Counted from the first letter of the stretch, positions 1 through 5,327 are shown. The stretch is 5,487 bases of DNA from Paracoccaceae bacterium (GCA_007129775.1 SKUV01000413.1:1-5487); one strand, 5' to 3'. The notes: generated by a model from the letters alone, not told the origin. Numbers and translations are program-made.

Positions 1-418
1 CGAAGGCGCGCACGATCCGCTGCATCGCCTCGTTGAACACCAGTCCGATGATGCGTTGCAGAATCGGGTTGCGCATCTCGAAATCCACGTGGAACTCCAC
101 CTCGCAGCCGCTCTCCCCGGTCTCGCGGAAGACCCATGTGGAGCGCATGTAGCGAAACGGCCCGTCGATATATTCGGTGTCGATCCGCCGCCGCGCGTGC
201 CACAGCGTCACCCGGCTGCCGAACCGTTCGCGGAAGACGCGGAAGGAAATCACCAGATCGGCCTCCATCACCTCGCCCCCGTCGAAGGGCGTGCGCGACC
301 GGATCCGGGCGGCCGCGTTCCACGGCAGGAACTCCGGGTATGCGGCGACATCGGCCACCAGATCGAACATTTCCTGCGCGCTGTAGGGCAGGCGGCGCGT
401 TTCGTGATGAATGGGCAT
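1..418 (-). CDS. START/SRPBCC-fold lipid-binding protein, COQ10/RatA family (C-terminus cut by window edge)
   Basis: I translated this frame by hand from the ATG at 418 and it stays open for 139 residues to the window edge. Family members are about 150 residues, so only roughly the last 10-15 are missing. Visible family features are the N-terminal RRLPYSAQEMFDLVADV (residues 8-24), the YPEFLPW motif (27-33), GPFRYM (86-91), the VDFEMRN strand (111-117), and the C-terminal helix with VFNEAMQRIVRAF (127-139). The Cys that often follows FLPW in COQ10 relatives is Asn34 here. Homologues bind ubiquinone or other lipids in a hydrophobic pocket and support respiration; the E. coli relative RatA was described as affecting 70S ribosome assembly. 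The sequence cannot tell which role applies. The gene is divergent from hpt, and no strong Shine-Dalgarno is visible. The family is secure, the function is not. Confidence 0.88.
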   Translation of the reverse strand, partial: MPIHHETRRLPYSAQEMFDLVADVAAYPEFLPWNAAARIRSRTPFDGGEVMEADLVISFRVFRERFGSRVTLWHARRRIDTEYIDGPFRYMRSTWVFRETGESGCEVEFHVDFEMRNPILQRIIGLVFNEAMQRIVRAF

Positions 419-502
419 CGTGGCGTTCGTTCCGGGGCGGGTTTGGCGGGTGACAGACGTGCTGCTTTTCGGTAATGGGTGCGGCGAAATCAAGGGGGCC
501 TC
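419..502. promoter_or_regulatory. Divergent intergenic region with weak promoter candidates for hpt and the COQ10/RatA-like gene
   Basis: These 84 bp separate two divergent start codons, so promoters for both should lie here or in the coding edges. For hpt, GTGACA (450-455) and TAATGG (473-478) are 17 nt apart. For the minus-strand gene, TTGATT (493 down to 488) and GAAAAG (470 down to 465) are also 17 nt apart. All are imperfect sigma-70-like matches, and neither is supported by anything beyond spacing and position. Confidence 0.3.
492..498 (+). promoter_or_regulatory. Ribosome binding site that fixes the hpt start
   Basis: The sequence AAGGGGG ends 4 nt before the ATG at 503. It supports that start over the in-frame GTG at 479, which has no comparable purine run, and over the ATG at 521. 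Confidence 0.6.
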
Positions 503-1087
503 ATGCCGCAAGCCGACCCGATGCCGCAAGACCGCACCGCCGCCGCCGCGCCCGCACCGCGCTATGTCATCGACGAGATGATCTCGGCCAAGGCCATCGC
601 GGCGCGGGTCGAGACGCTGGCGCGCGAGATAACGGGCCATTTCCGCGACACCGAAAAGCTGGTGGTGGTGGGCCTATTGCGCGGCTCTTTCGTCTTCATC
701 GCCGATCTGGTGCGCGAATTGCCGCTGCCGGTGGAGGTGGATTTCCTCGAAGCCTCCTCTTACGGCGACGCCATGACCTCCTCGCGCGAGGTGCGTATCC
801 TCAAGGACCTGCGCGGCGAGATCGCGGGCCGCGACGTGCTGGTGGTGGAGGATATCGTGGATACCGGCTTCACCCTGCAGCATGTGATGGCGCTTTTGCG
901 CTCGCGCGGGCCGCGGCGGCTGGAGATCTGCGCGCTGCTCGACAAGCCCTCGCGGCGCGAGGTCGACATCCGCGCCACCTGGACCGGCTTCGAGATCCCC
1001 GATGAATTCGTCGTGGGCTACGGCATCGATTACGCCCAGCGCGACCGGAACCTGCCCCATATCGGCAAGGTCCGCTTTCTGGACTGA
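503..1087 (+). CDS. hpt: Hypoxanthine phosphoribosyltransferase
   Basis: This enzyme of purine salvage transfers phosphoribose from PRPP to hypoxanthine (and often guanine), giving IMP (or GMP) in the cytoplasm. The 194-residue product carries the type I phosphoribosyltransferase signatures in order: LRGS (59-62, pyrophosphate-binding loop), the flexible-loop motif SSYGD (85-89), the PRPP-binding motif EDIVDTG (116-122), the purine-side LLDKPSRR (145-152), and VGYGIDY with RNLP (171-185), whose Asp176 corresponds to the metal/pyrophosphate-contacting Asp near the C-terminus of the family. SSYGD and the DKPSRR/VGYGIDY block separate it from adenine and xanthine phosphoribosyltransferases. Residues 1-19, rich in Pro and Ala, precede the conserved domain and may start later, at the ATG at 521. 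The gene is divergent from the COQ10/RatA-like gene and about 140 bp upstream of the cytochrome operon, to which it is not obviously linked in function. Confidence 0.95.
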   Translation: MPQADPMPQDRTAAAAPAPRYVIDEMISAKAIAARVETLAREITGHFRDTEKLVVVGLLRGSFVFIADLVRELPLPVEVDFLEASSYGDAMTSSREVRILKDLRGEIAGRDVLVVEDIVDTGFTLQHVMALLRSRGPRRLEICALLDKPSRREVDIRATWTGFEIPDEFVVGYGIDYAQRDRNLPHIGKVRFLD

Positions 1088-1109
1088 GCGCGGCGCCGGG
1101 TGGCGCGGC

Positions 1110-1128
1110 CCGCCCGCGCATCGGGCGG
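1110..1128 (+). terminator. G+C-rich hairpin after hpt, possible terminator
   Basis: CCGCCCG (1110-1116) and CGGGCGG (1122-1128) form a perfect 7-bp stem with a 5-nt loop, 22 nt past the hpt stop codon. No T-run follows, so it is not a classical intrinsic terminator. It could stabilise the transcript end or work with Rho. Confidence 0.35.
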
Positions 1129-1164
1129 ACACGAAGCCGTGAACGCGCCGGCACGACAGGATGA

Positions 1165-1192
1165 TTGACCCGTCGTCGTTGCGCGATAGCGT
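1165..1192 (+). promoter_or_regulatory. Candidate promoter of the cycFG operon
   Basis: TTGACC (1165-1170) matches the -35 consensus at five of six positions. TAGCGT (1187-1192), after a 16-nt spacer, is a poor -10 with three of six matches. Transcription would begin near 1199 and leave a leader of about 25 nt before the ATG at 1225. No FNR-type TTGAT-N4-ATCAA site is visible nearby. Confidence 0.35.
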
Positions 1193-1194
1193 CG

Positions 1195-1245
1195 GCGCAT
1201 CGCATTCATCGAAAGGATCTCCCCATGTTTCCGCGCATCGCATTC
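1195..1245 (+). repeat. 13-bp perfect direct repeat flanking the cycF start codon
   Basis: GCGCATCGCATTC occurs at 1195-1207 in the leader and again at 1233-1245, overlapping codons 3-7 of cycF. The copies start 38 bp apart and bracket the ribosome binding site and ATG. The second copy encodes part of the signal peptide, so the repeat may be a chance match or a small duplication. Confidence 0.6.
1213..1217 (+). promoter_or_regulatory. Ribosome binding site that fixes the cycF start
   Basis: AAGGA lies 7 nt before the ATG at 1225. That start leaves the signal peptide at the very N-terminus. The frame is open further upstream to a TTG at 1165, but that extension would bury the signal peptide. 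Confidence 0.75.
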
Positions 1246-1683
1246 GCCGCCACGCTGTCGCTCGCCCTCGGGGCAGGGGCGGTCGCGGCGCAGGATCTCG
1301 CCGATCAGGTCGGCGCCCGGCAGGGGCAGTTCAAGCTTTTCGCCCTCAACCTCGGCACGCTGGCGATGATGGGCACGGGCCGCGCCGAGTATGACGCCAG
1401 GGCCGCGCAGGCAGCCGCCGACAACCTAGTGGCGCTGTCGGGGCTGGATCAGCGGGCGCTCTGGCCCGCGGGCTCCGATTCGGGCGCGATCGACGGCACG
1501 AGGGCGCTGCCGGCGATCTGGGACAATCCGGAGGATTTTGCCGCCAAACTCGTGGCGCTGAACGCCGCCGCGGTCGAAATGGCCCGTGTGGCCGGCGACG
1601 GCGCCGATGCGATCGGGGGCCAGTTGCGCGGGCTGTCGGGCACCTGCAGCGCCTGCCATCAGGCCTATCGCGCGCCCCAGTGA
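1225..1683 (+). CDS. cycF: Class II c-type cytochrome, periplasmic (cytochrome c554/c-prime family)
   Basis: This 152-residue protein is a periplasmic monohaem electron carrier or gas-binding haem protein. Residues 1-22 form a Sec signal peptide with a hydrophobic core and a likely cleavage after AVAA, leaving QDLADQ at the mature N-terminus. The haem site CSACH (141-145) sits at the very C-terminus, the mark of class II cytochromes, which are four-helix bundles. The first helix has RQGQFK (32-37); my recalled alignment places Phe36 at the distal position where low-spin c556 proteins carry Met and where Rhodobacter capsulatus cytochrome c-prime carries Phe. LPAIWDNPEDF (95-105) and CHQAYR (144-149) are also typical. 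The gene is followed by a diheme cytochrome in the order known as cycFG in R. sphaeroides, where CycF is cytochrome c554. The family is secure; the name cycF rests on this context, and the ligand state is inferred. Confidence 0.85.
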   Translation: MFPRIAFAATLSLALGAGAVAAQDLADQVGARQGQFKLFALNLGTLAMMGTGRAEYDARAAQAAADNLVALSGLDQRALWPAGSDSGAIDGTRALPAIWDNPEDFAAKLVALNAAAVEMARVAGDGADAIGGQLRGLSGTCSACHQAYRAPQ

Positions 1684-1706
1684 TGCACCGCGCGGGGCGG
1701 TGGTGA
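1683..1706 (+). CDS. Possible 7-codon minicistron bridging cycF and cycG
   Basis: The TGA stop of cycF (1681-1683) overlaps an ATG at 1683. That ATG opens a frame reading MHRAGRW and closes with TGA at 1704-1706, whose last base is the A of the cycG ATG at 1706. Both junctions therefore read TGATG. The frame fills the intercistronic gap exactly and would let a terminating ribosome pass from cycF to cycG by two reinitiation steps. It may be coincidence, since the direct GGGG (1694-1697) to ATG spacing could also recruit ribosomes to cycG. No function is expected for the peptide itself. Confidence 0.3.
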   Translation: MHRAGRW

Positions 1707-2608
1707 TGCGGCAGCGGGCGCCGCTGGTTCTGGCGGCTGTGCTGGCGATGCTCGCCGGCGGGCTGTTCTGGCTCAGCCGGCCGCAGCCCCTGCCGGCGAC
1801 GGCCTTCGCCGCGCTTGCCCCGGGCGATCCCGAACGCGGCGAGGCGGTGTTTCACGCCACCGGCTGCGCCGGCTGCCACGCCGCGCCCGGGGCCAGTGGC
1901 GCGGCGCGGCTGGTGCTGTCGGGCGGGCGCGCCTTCGCCACCGATTTCGGCACCTTCCGCGCGCCCAACATCTCATCCGACGTGGCCCATGGCATCGGCG
2001 GCTGGAGCCTGCCGGAACTGGGCAACGCGCTTCTGCGCGGTGTGGCGCCCGACGGGCGGCATTACTATCCGGCCTTTCCCTATGTGGCCTATGCCAGGAT
2101 GGCGCTGCAGGATGTGGCGGATCTGCATGCCTTCCTGTCGGACCTGCCCGCCGACGCGACCCCGAACGAAGGCCATGACCTGCGCTTTCCCTTTACCTTC
2201 CGGCGCGGCATCGGGCTTTGGAAGGCGCGCTACATGGATCGCGGCTGGGCCGTGGCGGGCGATCTGCCCGAGCCCGCCGCCCGCGGTCGCTATCTGGCCG
2301 AGGCTCTGGCCCATTGCGGCGAGTGTCACACCCCGCGCGACCGGTTCGGGGGTCTTAATCATGCCCGGTGGATGGCCGGCGCGCCGAACCACTCGGGCGA
2401 CGGGCGCATCCCAGGCATCACCCCGGCGCAACTGGGCTGGGACGCACAGGACATCGTGATCTATCTGAGCACCGGGCTCACGCCGGATTTCGATGCGGCG
2501 GGCGGCAGCATGGCCGATGTGGTGGACAACCTCGCCGGGCTCGCCGAGGCGGAACTGGAGGCAATCGCCGCCTATCTGCTGATCCTGCCGGACCCGCGGC
2601 AGGACTGA
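1706..2608 (+). CDS. cycG: Membrane-anchored diheme c-type cytochrome
   Basis: The 300-residue product (about 32 kDa) has a hydrophobic N-terminal segment (residues 5-23) that serves as a signal anchor or signal peptide, followed by two class I cytochrome c domains facing the periplasm. The haem-binding motifs are CAGCH (54-58) and CGECH (204-208). Candidate distal Met ligands are Met132 in the YARM segment and Met269 in GGSM. The stretch RGRYLAEALAHCGECHTPRD (193-212) is typical of the cytochrome c subunits of membrane gluconate, sorbitol and alcohol dehydrogenases, which pass electrons to ubiquinone or to another cytochrome. No dehydrogenase subunit is encoded beside it; its partner here is the class II cytochrome 22 bp upstream, as in R. 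sphaeroides cycFG. The ATG at 1706 was chosen because the hydrophobic segment starts right after it; upstream in-frame codons run back into cycF. The physiological electron donor is unknown. Confidence 0.85.
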   Translation: MRQRAPLVLAAVLAMLAGGLFWLSRPQPLPATAFAALAPGDPERGEAVFHATGCAGCHAAPGASGAARLVLSGGRAFATDFGTFRAPNISSDVAHGIGGWSLPELGNALLRGVAPDGRHYYPAFPYVAYARMALQDVADLHAFLSDLPADATPNEGHDLRFPFTFRRGIGLWKARYMDRGWAVAGDLPEPAARGRYLAEALAHCGECHTPRDRFGGLNHARWMAGAPNHSGDGRIPGITPAQLGWDAQDIVIYLSTGLTPDFDAAGGSMADVVDNLAGLAEAELEAIAAYLLILPDPRQD

Positions 2609-2628
2609 CGCAGACGTTGACAGTCGGG

Positions 2629-2662
2629 CATCCGGCATCATCGCAACGCAAGGGCAGCGGAT
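2629..2662 (+). repeat. Short stem-loop resembling the repeats downstream of hemE
   Basis: CATCCGGC (2629-2636), TCGCAAC (2641-2647) and GGGCAGCGGAT (2652-2662) occur in the same order as in the 5032-5130 element, but packed into 34 bp. ATCCG (2630-2634) and CGGAT (2658-2662) are inverted. This could be an internally deleted relative or a chance likeness in G+C-rich DNA. The rest of the 226-bp cycG/hemC gap shows no gene. Confidence 0.25.
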
Positions 2663-2740
2663 CGCCGCGGACCGCCCCGCCCCGCGCCGCGCCTCGCTGG
2701 CTGCCGAAGAAGTCCCCCGCCCACCCGTCCCGACAATCGA

Positions 2741-2788
2741 GCCCGGGAAACCGTTCTGCACCACGCCTGCCACAGGTTCCGCCCGGGC
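2741..2788. terminator. Stem-loop between the convergent genes cycG and hemC, possible bidirectional terminator
   Basis: GCCCGGG (2741-2747) pairs with CCCGGGC (2782-2788). Inside this, after a small internal loop, AACC (2749-2752) pairs with GGTT (2775-2778), leaving a 22-nt loop. A perfect 12-bp palindrome (2783-2794) overlaps the right arm. The position between two convergent gene ends suits a transcript-end structure, but neither side carries a T-run. Confidence 0.35.
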
Positions 2789-2834
2789 GCCCGGTCATCA
2801 TCGGGGCAGCGCCATCGGAGGGGCGCGGCCCGGC

Positions 2835-3779
2835 TCAGCGCCAGTCGAAGAAGTCCTTCGGCGCGCGCGCCAGCAGACGGCGGGCCAGTTCGCGGCCCAG
2901 TTCGGCGCCCTCGGCGATGGGCGCACGGCCCTCGTCCATCAGGCTTTCCGAACCGTCGGTGCGCAGGATCTCGCCACGCAGCCAGACCTCGCCATCCTCC
3001 AGCAGCGCAAGCCCGGCGATGGGCGTCTCGCACGAGCCGTCGAGTTCGGCCAGAAACGCGCGTTCGGCCGCCAGACGCTCGGCGGTCTGGCGATCGTGGA
3101 TCGCCGCCAGCATCTCTTCCACGCGGGCGTCGCCCAGCCGACGCTCCACCCCGATCGCGCCCTGCGCGATGGCGGGCAGCATCACCTCGGGCGCAAGCGG
3201 CGTGCGCGCCACTTCGGTCATGTGCAGCCGGCAGAGCCCGGCTTCGGCCAGAAAGGTGCAATCGGCGACCCCGTCGGCCAGCTTGCGCAACCGGGTCTGG
3301 ACGTTGCCGCGAAACTCCACCACGCGCAAATCGGGCCGGCGGTTGAGCATCTGCGCCCGCCGCCGCAGGCTGGACGAGCCCACCACCTGACCGGGCTGCA
3401 GATCGTCGATGGAGGTCACGGACAGCGAGACGAAGCTGTCGCGCGGGTCCTCGCGCGGCAGATAGCAATCGAGGATCAGCCCCTCGGGCTGCTCCACCGG
3501 CATATCCTTCATGGAATGCACGGCGATGTCGATGCTGCCGTCGAGCATGGCCTCTTCGATTTCCTTGGTGAACAGGCCCTTGCCGCCGATCTCCTTGAGC
3601 GCGCGATCCTGAATCGCGTCGCCCGTCACCTTGATCACCGCGACTTCGAAGGCCGCTTCGGGCAGATCGAAAGCGGCCATCAGTCGGGCGCGGGTTTCGT
3701 GGGCCTGGGCGAGCGCGAGGGGGGAGCCGCGCGTGCCGATACGCAACGGCCGATCCGGTGTCGGGAGCGAAGTCGTCAT
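2835..3779 (-). CDS. hemC: Hydroxymethylbilane synthase (porphobilinogen deaminase)
   Basis: HemC joins four porphobilinogen molecules into linear hydroxymethylbilane, the third common step of tetrapyrrole synthesis, in the cytoplasm. The 314-residue product is full length. Visible signatures are RIGTRGSPLALAQ (13-25), GKGLFTKEIE (66-75), HSMKDMP (88-94) with the catalytic Asp92, GSSSLRRRAQ (134-143) with substrate-binding Arg139/Arg140, FRGNVQTRL (156-164), LPAIAQGAIG (201-210), and DGSCETPIAG (247-256), whose Cys250 carries the dipyrromethane cofactor. The usual GQG of the sixth block reads AQG, which should be tolerated. The start at 3779 has only a modest AGG (3787-3785) 5 nt upstream, but the conserved domain begins at residue 12, so little room for doubt remains. 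It is divergent from hemE across a 165-bp region with a candidate PpsR operator, and convergent with cycG. Confidence 0.97.
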   Translation of the reverse strand: MTTSLPTPDRPLRIGTRGSPLALAQAHETRARLMAAFDLPEAAFEVAVIKVTGDAIQDRALKEIGGKGLFTKEIEEAMLDGSIDIAVHSMKDMPVEQPEGLILDCYLPREDPRDSFVSLSVTSIDDLQPGQVVGSSSLRRRAQMLNRRPDLRVVEFRGNVQTRLRKLADGVADCTFLAEAGLCRLHMTEVARTPLAPEVMLPAIAQGAIGVERRLGDARVEEMLAAIHDRQTAERLAAERAFLAELDGSCETPIAGLALLEDGEVWLRGEILRTDGSESLMDEGRAPIAEGAELGRELARRLLARAPKDFFDWR

Positions 3780-3850
3780 GTCTGCCTGATATCCCCCCGG
3801 ATTTCGCCTGACAACGGCGGAAACCCCAGCGTCGCCCCCACCCGGCGCCC

Positions 3851-3879
3851 ATTTGCGACGGGGGCGAGGGGATCGTCAA
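3851..3879 (-). promoter_or_regulatory. Candidate hemC promoter
   Basis: Read on the minus strand, TTGACG (3879 down to 3874) is followed after 17 nt by GCAAAT (3856 down to 3851). The -35 matches consensus at five of six positions and the -10 at three. This predicts a leader of about 65 nt before the hemC ATG at 3779. Confidence 0.5.
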
Positions 3880-3880
3880 G

Positions 3881-3898
3881 TGTAAACCCCGCTTGACA
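3881..3898. promoter_or_regulatory. Candidate PpsR/CrtJ operator shared by hemC and hemE
   Basis: TGT (3881-3883), 12 bases, then ACA (3896-3898) is an exact match to TGT-N12-ACA, the operator pattern of the redox- and light-responsive repressor PpsR (CrtJ) of purple bacteria. The right half also has the G of the extended GACA form; the left half reads TGTA rather than TGTC. The site includes the whole hemE -35 element (3893-3898) and begins 1 bp from the hemC -35 (3874-3879), so one bound repressor could block both promoters. From memory of the literature, hemC and hemE were reported as PpsR targets in R. sphaeroides. Only one site is present, whereas many PpsR targets have two. The motif match is seen; regulator binding is inferred. 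Confidence 0.6.
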
Positions 3899-3922
3899 AA
3901 CCGGCGCCGGCTTGGGACGAAA
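3893..3922 (+). promoter_or_regulatory. Candidate hemE promoter
   Basis: TTGACA (3893-3898) is a perfect -35 hexamer. The -10 at 17-18 nt is poor (GACGAA at 3916-3921 or ACGAAA at 3917-3922), as is common in G+C-rich alphaproteobacteria and in promoters needing an activator. It would start transcription near 3928, leaving a short leader before the ATG at 3945. Confidence 0.45.
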
Positions 3923-3934
3923 CGCCGAGCAGAT

Positions 3935-3938
3935 GGAG
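3935..3938 (+). promoter_or_regulatory. Ribosome binding site that fixes the hemE start
   Basis: GGAG ends 6 nt before the ATG at 3945. It favours this start over the in-frame ATG at 3933 and TTG at 3912. Confidence 0.7.
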
Positions 3939-3944
3939 CATCCT

Positions 3945-5003
3945 ATGGCCAATCCGGACCAACCCGCCGCCGTCGCCGACGGCAAGACGATCCTGCGCGC
4001 ACTGGCGGGCGAGGTACTCGAGGTGCCGCCGGTCTGGATGATGCGGCAGGCCGGGCGCTACCTGCCGGAATACCGCGCCACAAGGGCGCAGGCCGGCGAT
4101 TTCCTGTCGCTGTGCTACAACCCCGAGCTTGCGGCCGAGGTGACGCTGCAGCCGATCCGCCGTTATGGCTTCGACGCGGCGATCCTGTTTGCCGATATCC
4201 TGCTGCTGCCTCAGGCGCTGGGCGTGGATCTGTGGTTCGTCACCGGCGAGGGGCCGCGGCTGTCCACGATCACCGATGCCGCCGGCGTGTCCGCGCTCAA
4301 ACCCGTCGAGGCGATCGACGAGACGCTGTCGCCGGTCTACGAAACCGTGCGCATCCTGTCGCGCGAATTGCCGGCCGAGACCACGCTGATCGGCTTTGCC
4401 GGCGCGCCGTGGACGGTGGCTACCTATATGATCGCCGGGCGCGGCACCAGGGATCAGGCCCCCGCCCATGCCATGATGCGCGAGGCGCCCGAGGCCTTCG
4501 ACGCGCTGATGGAGCGGATCACCGACGGCACGATCCATTACCTGTCGCGCCAGATCGAGGCCGGGGCCGAGGTGGTCAAGATCTTCGACAGCTGGGCGGG
4601 CTCGCTCAAGGGCGAGGCGTTCCAGCGCTATTCGCTGGAGCCCGCGCGCCGGATCATCGCCGCGCTCAAGGCCCGCCACCCCGAGACCCCCGTCATCGCC
4701 TTCCCGCGCGAGGCGGGCGATGGCTATATCGGGTTCGCCCGGGCCACGGGGGCCGATTGCGTGGCGCTGGACAATTCGGTTTCGGCCGACTGGGCGGCGC
4801 AGCATGTGCAAGTGGATGGCTGCGTGCAGGGCAACCTTGCGCCCGGGCACATGGTCACCGGCGGTGAGGCGCTGGTCACCGAGACGCGGCGGATCGTGCA
4901 GGCGTTCTCGAAGGGGCCGCATATCTTCAACCTCGGCCATGGCATCACCCCCGATGCAGACCCCGACAACGTGCAGCGAATGATCGACGCGATCCGCGGC
5001 TGA
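3945..5003 (+). CDS. hemE: Uroporphyrinogen decarboxylase
   Basis: HemE removes the four acetate carboxyl groups of uroporphyrinogen III to give coproporphyrinogen III in the cytoplasm, without a cofactor. It marks the branch towards haem and chlorophyll and away from sirohaem/B12. The 352-residue product is of normal length and intact. Signature regions are the PVWMMRQAGRYLPEYR block (29-44) with active-site Arg34 and Arg38, GFDAAILFADIL (75-86) with the catalytic Asp84, GFAGAPWTVATYM (150-162) with Tyr161, FDSWAG (214-219), and FNLGHGI (328-334) with His332. These match the residues named Arg37, Arg41, Asp86, Tyr164 and His339 in the human enzyme. It is divergent from hemC, and the shared region carries a candidate PpsR operator over its -35. 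No gene can be assigned directly downstream, and no clear intrinsic terminator was found. Confidence 0.97.
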   Translation: MANPDQPAAVADGKTILRALAGEVLEVPPVWMMRQAGRYLPEYRATRAQAGDFLSLCYNPELAAEVTLQPIRRYGFDAAILFADILLLPQALGVDLWFVTGEGPRLSTITDAAGVSALKPVEAIDETLSPVYETVRILSRELPAETTLIGFAGAPWTVATYMIAGRGTRDQAPAHAMMREAPEAFDALMERITDGTIHYLSRQIEAGAEVVKIFDSWAGSLKGEAFQRYSLEPARRIIAALKARHPETPVIAFPREAGDGYIGFARATGADCVALDNSVSADWAAQHVQVDGCVQGNLAPGHMVTGGEALVTETRRIVQAFSKGPHIFNLGHGITPDADPDNVQRMIDAIRG

Positions 5004-5031
5004 CGGCGGCGGCAGGGAGGGGCAGTTCGCG

Positions 5032-5130
5032 CGCGGCCATCCGGCGCCCTCCTGCAGCGCTTCTCCTCGCAACCGCCCGCTGCCTGCCCGCGCGGTGAAC
5101 AGCGCGTGAGCGGCCCGGGCAGCGGATGGC
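5032..5130 (+). repeat. Dyad-bearing repeat element, copy A (downstream of hemE)
   Basis: This approximately 95-bp stretch recurs, diverged, at 5234-5327. Its ends are inverted: 5036-5049 and 5117-5130 match as inverted repeats at 12 of 14 positions (GCCATCCG and GCCC shared). Inside it, CCGCTGCC (5077-5084) and GGCAGCGG (5118-5125) form a perfect 8-bp inverted pair, and CTGCCCG (5084-5090) an alternative with CGGGCAG (5116-5122). The layout resembles a REP-like or MITE-like palindromic element or a structured transcript end. No coding function is apparent. The stretch from 5004 to 5487 holds otherwise only copy B and the tandem array. Confidence 0.6.
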
Positions 5131-5233
5131 GCCCCTACCGCCCAGCCGCTTCGGCGCGGCTTGGTGCGCCGGTCGAGGTCTTCCGGATTTGGCCGGGATA
5201 AAGCGCCCCCCGCGGGCGTCGGCAGCGGCGGTC

Positions 5234-5327
5234 CGCGGCCATCCGTTGCCCTCTTGCCACCCCTCGCAACCGCCCGCTGACTGCCCGCGCGGTGCACGGC
5301 GTGCCAACTACCCGGGCGGCGGATATC
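5234..5327 (+). repeat. Dyad-bearing repeat element, copy B
   Basis: It matches copy A over its length: CGCGGCCATCCG at 5234-5245 versus 5032-5043, then a 33-nt block at 5262-5294 versus 5065-5097 with a single mismatch (5280 versus 5083), then the CCCGGGC/GCGGAT block at 5311-5324 versus 5114-5127. Copy A has 5 extra bases between the first two blocks. The end inverted repeats are weaker in DNA (10 of 14), but two of the changes would be G-U pairs in RNA. CCGCCCG (5270-5276) and CGGGCGG (5313-5319) give an internal 7-bp stem in place of the one in copy A. Confidence 0.6.

Noticed and set aside
479..505. GTG at 479 as the hpt start.
   Set aside because: It adds eight non-conserved residues and lacks a ribosome binding site, whereas AAGGGGG is correctly spaced from the ATG at 503.
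674..1243. Minus-strand open frame opposite hpt (189 codons).
   Set aside because: It is antisense to conserved hpt motifs, has no recognisable domain, and starts inside cycF.
2617..2645. TTGACA (2617-2622) as a promoter -35 in the cycG/hemC gap.
   Set aside because: No acceptable -10 hexamer lies at 16-18 nt, and no plus-strand gene follows, since hemC is on the other strand.
2638..3879. Long open frame on the minus strand overlapping hemC in another frame (413 codons).
   Set aside because: It is a frame-shifted reading of hemC, Arg-rich and low-complexity, with no motif. The hemC frame carries all family signatures.
3780..3944. FNR/FnrL site in the hemC-hemE region.
   Set aside because: No TTGAT-N4-ATCAA pattern was found. 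The GTCAAG/CTTGAC arms point the wrong way and are 11 bp apart.
3876..5297. Long open frame on the minus strand, antisense to hemE (473 codons).
   Set aside because: It lies opposite an unmistakable hemE and crosses the repeats; long antisense frames are expected in G+C-rich genes with strong third-position bias. Its translation shows no recognisable family.
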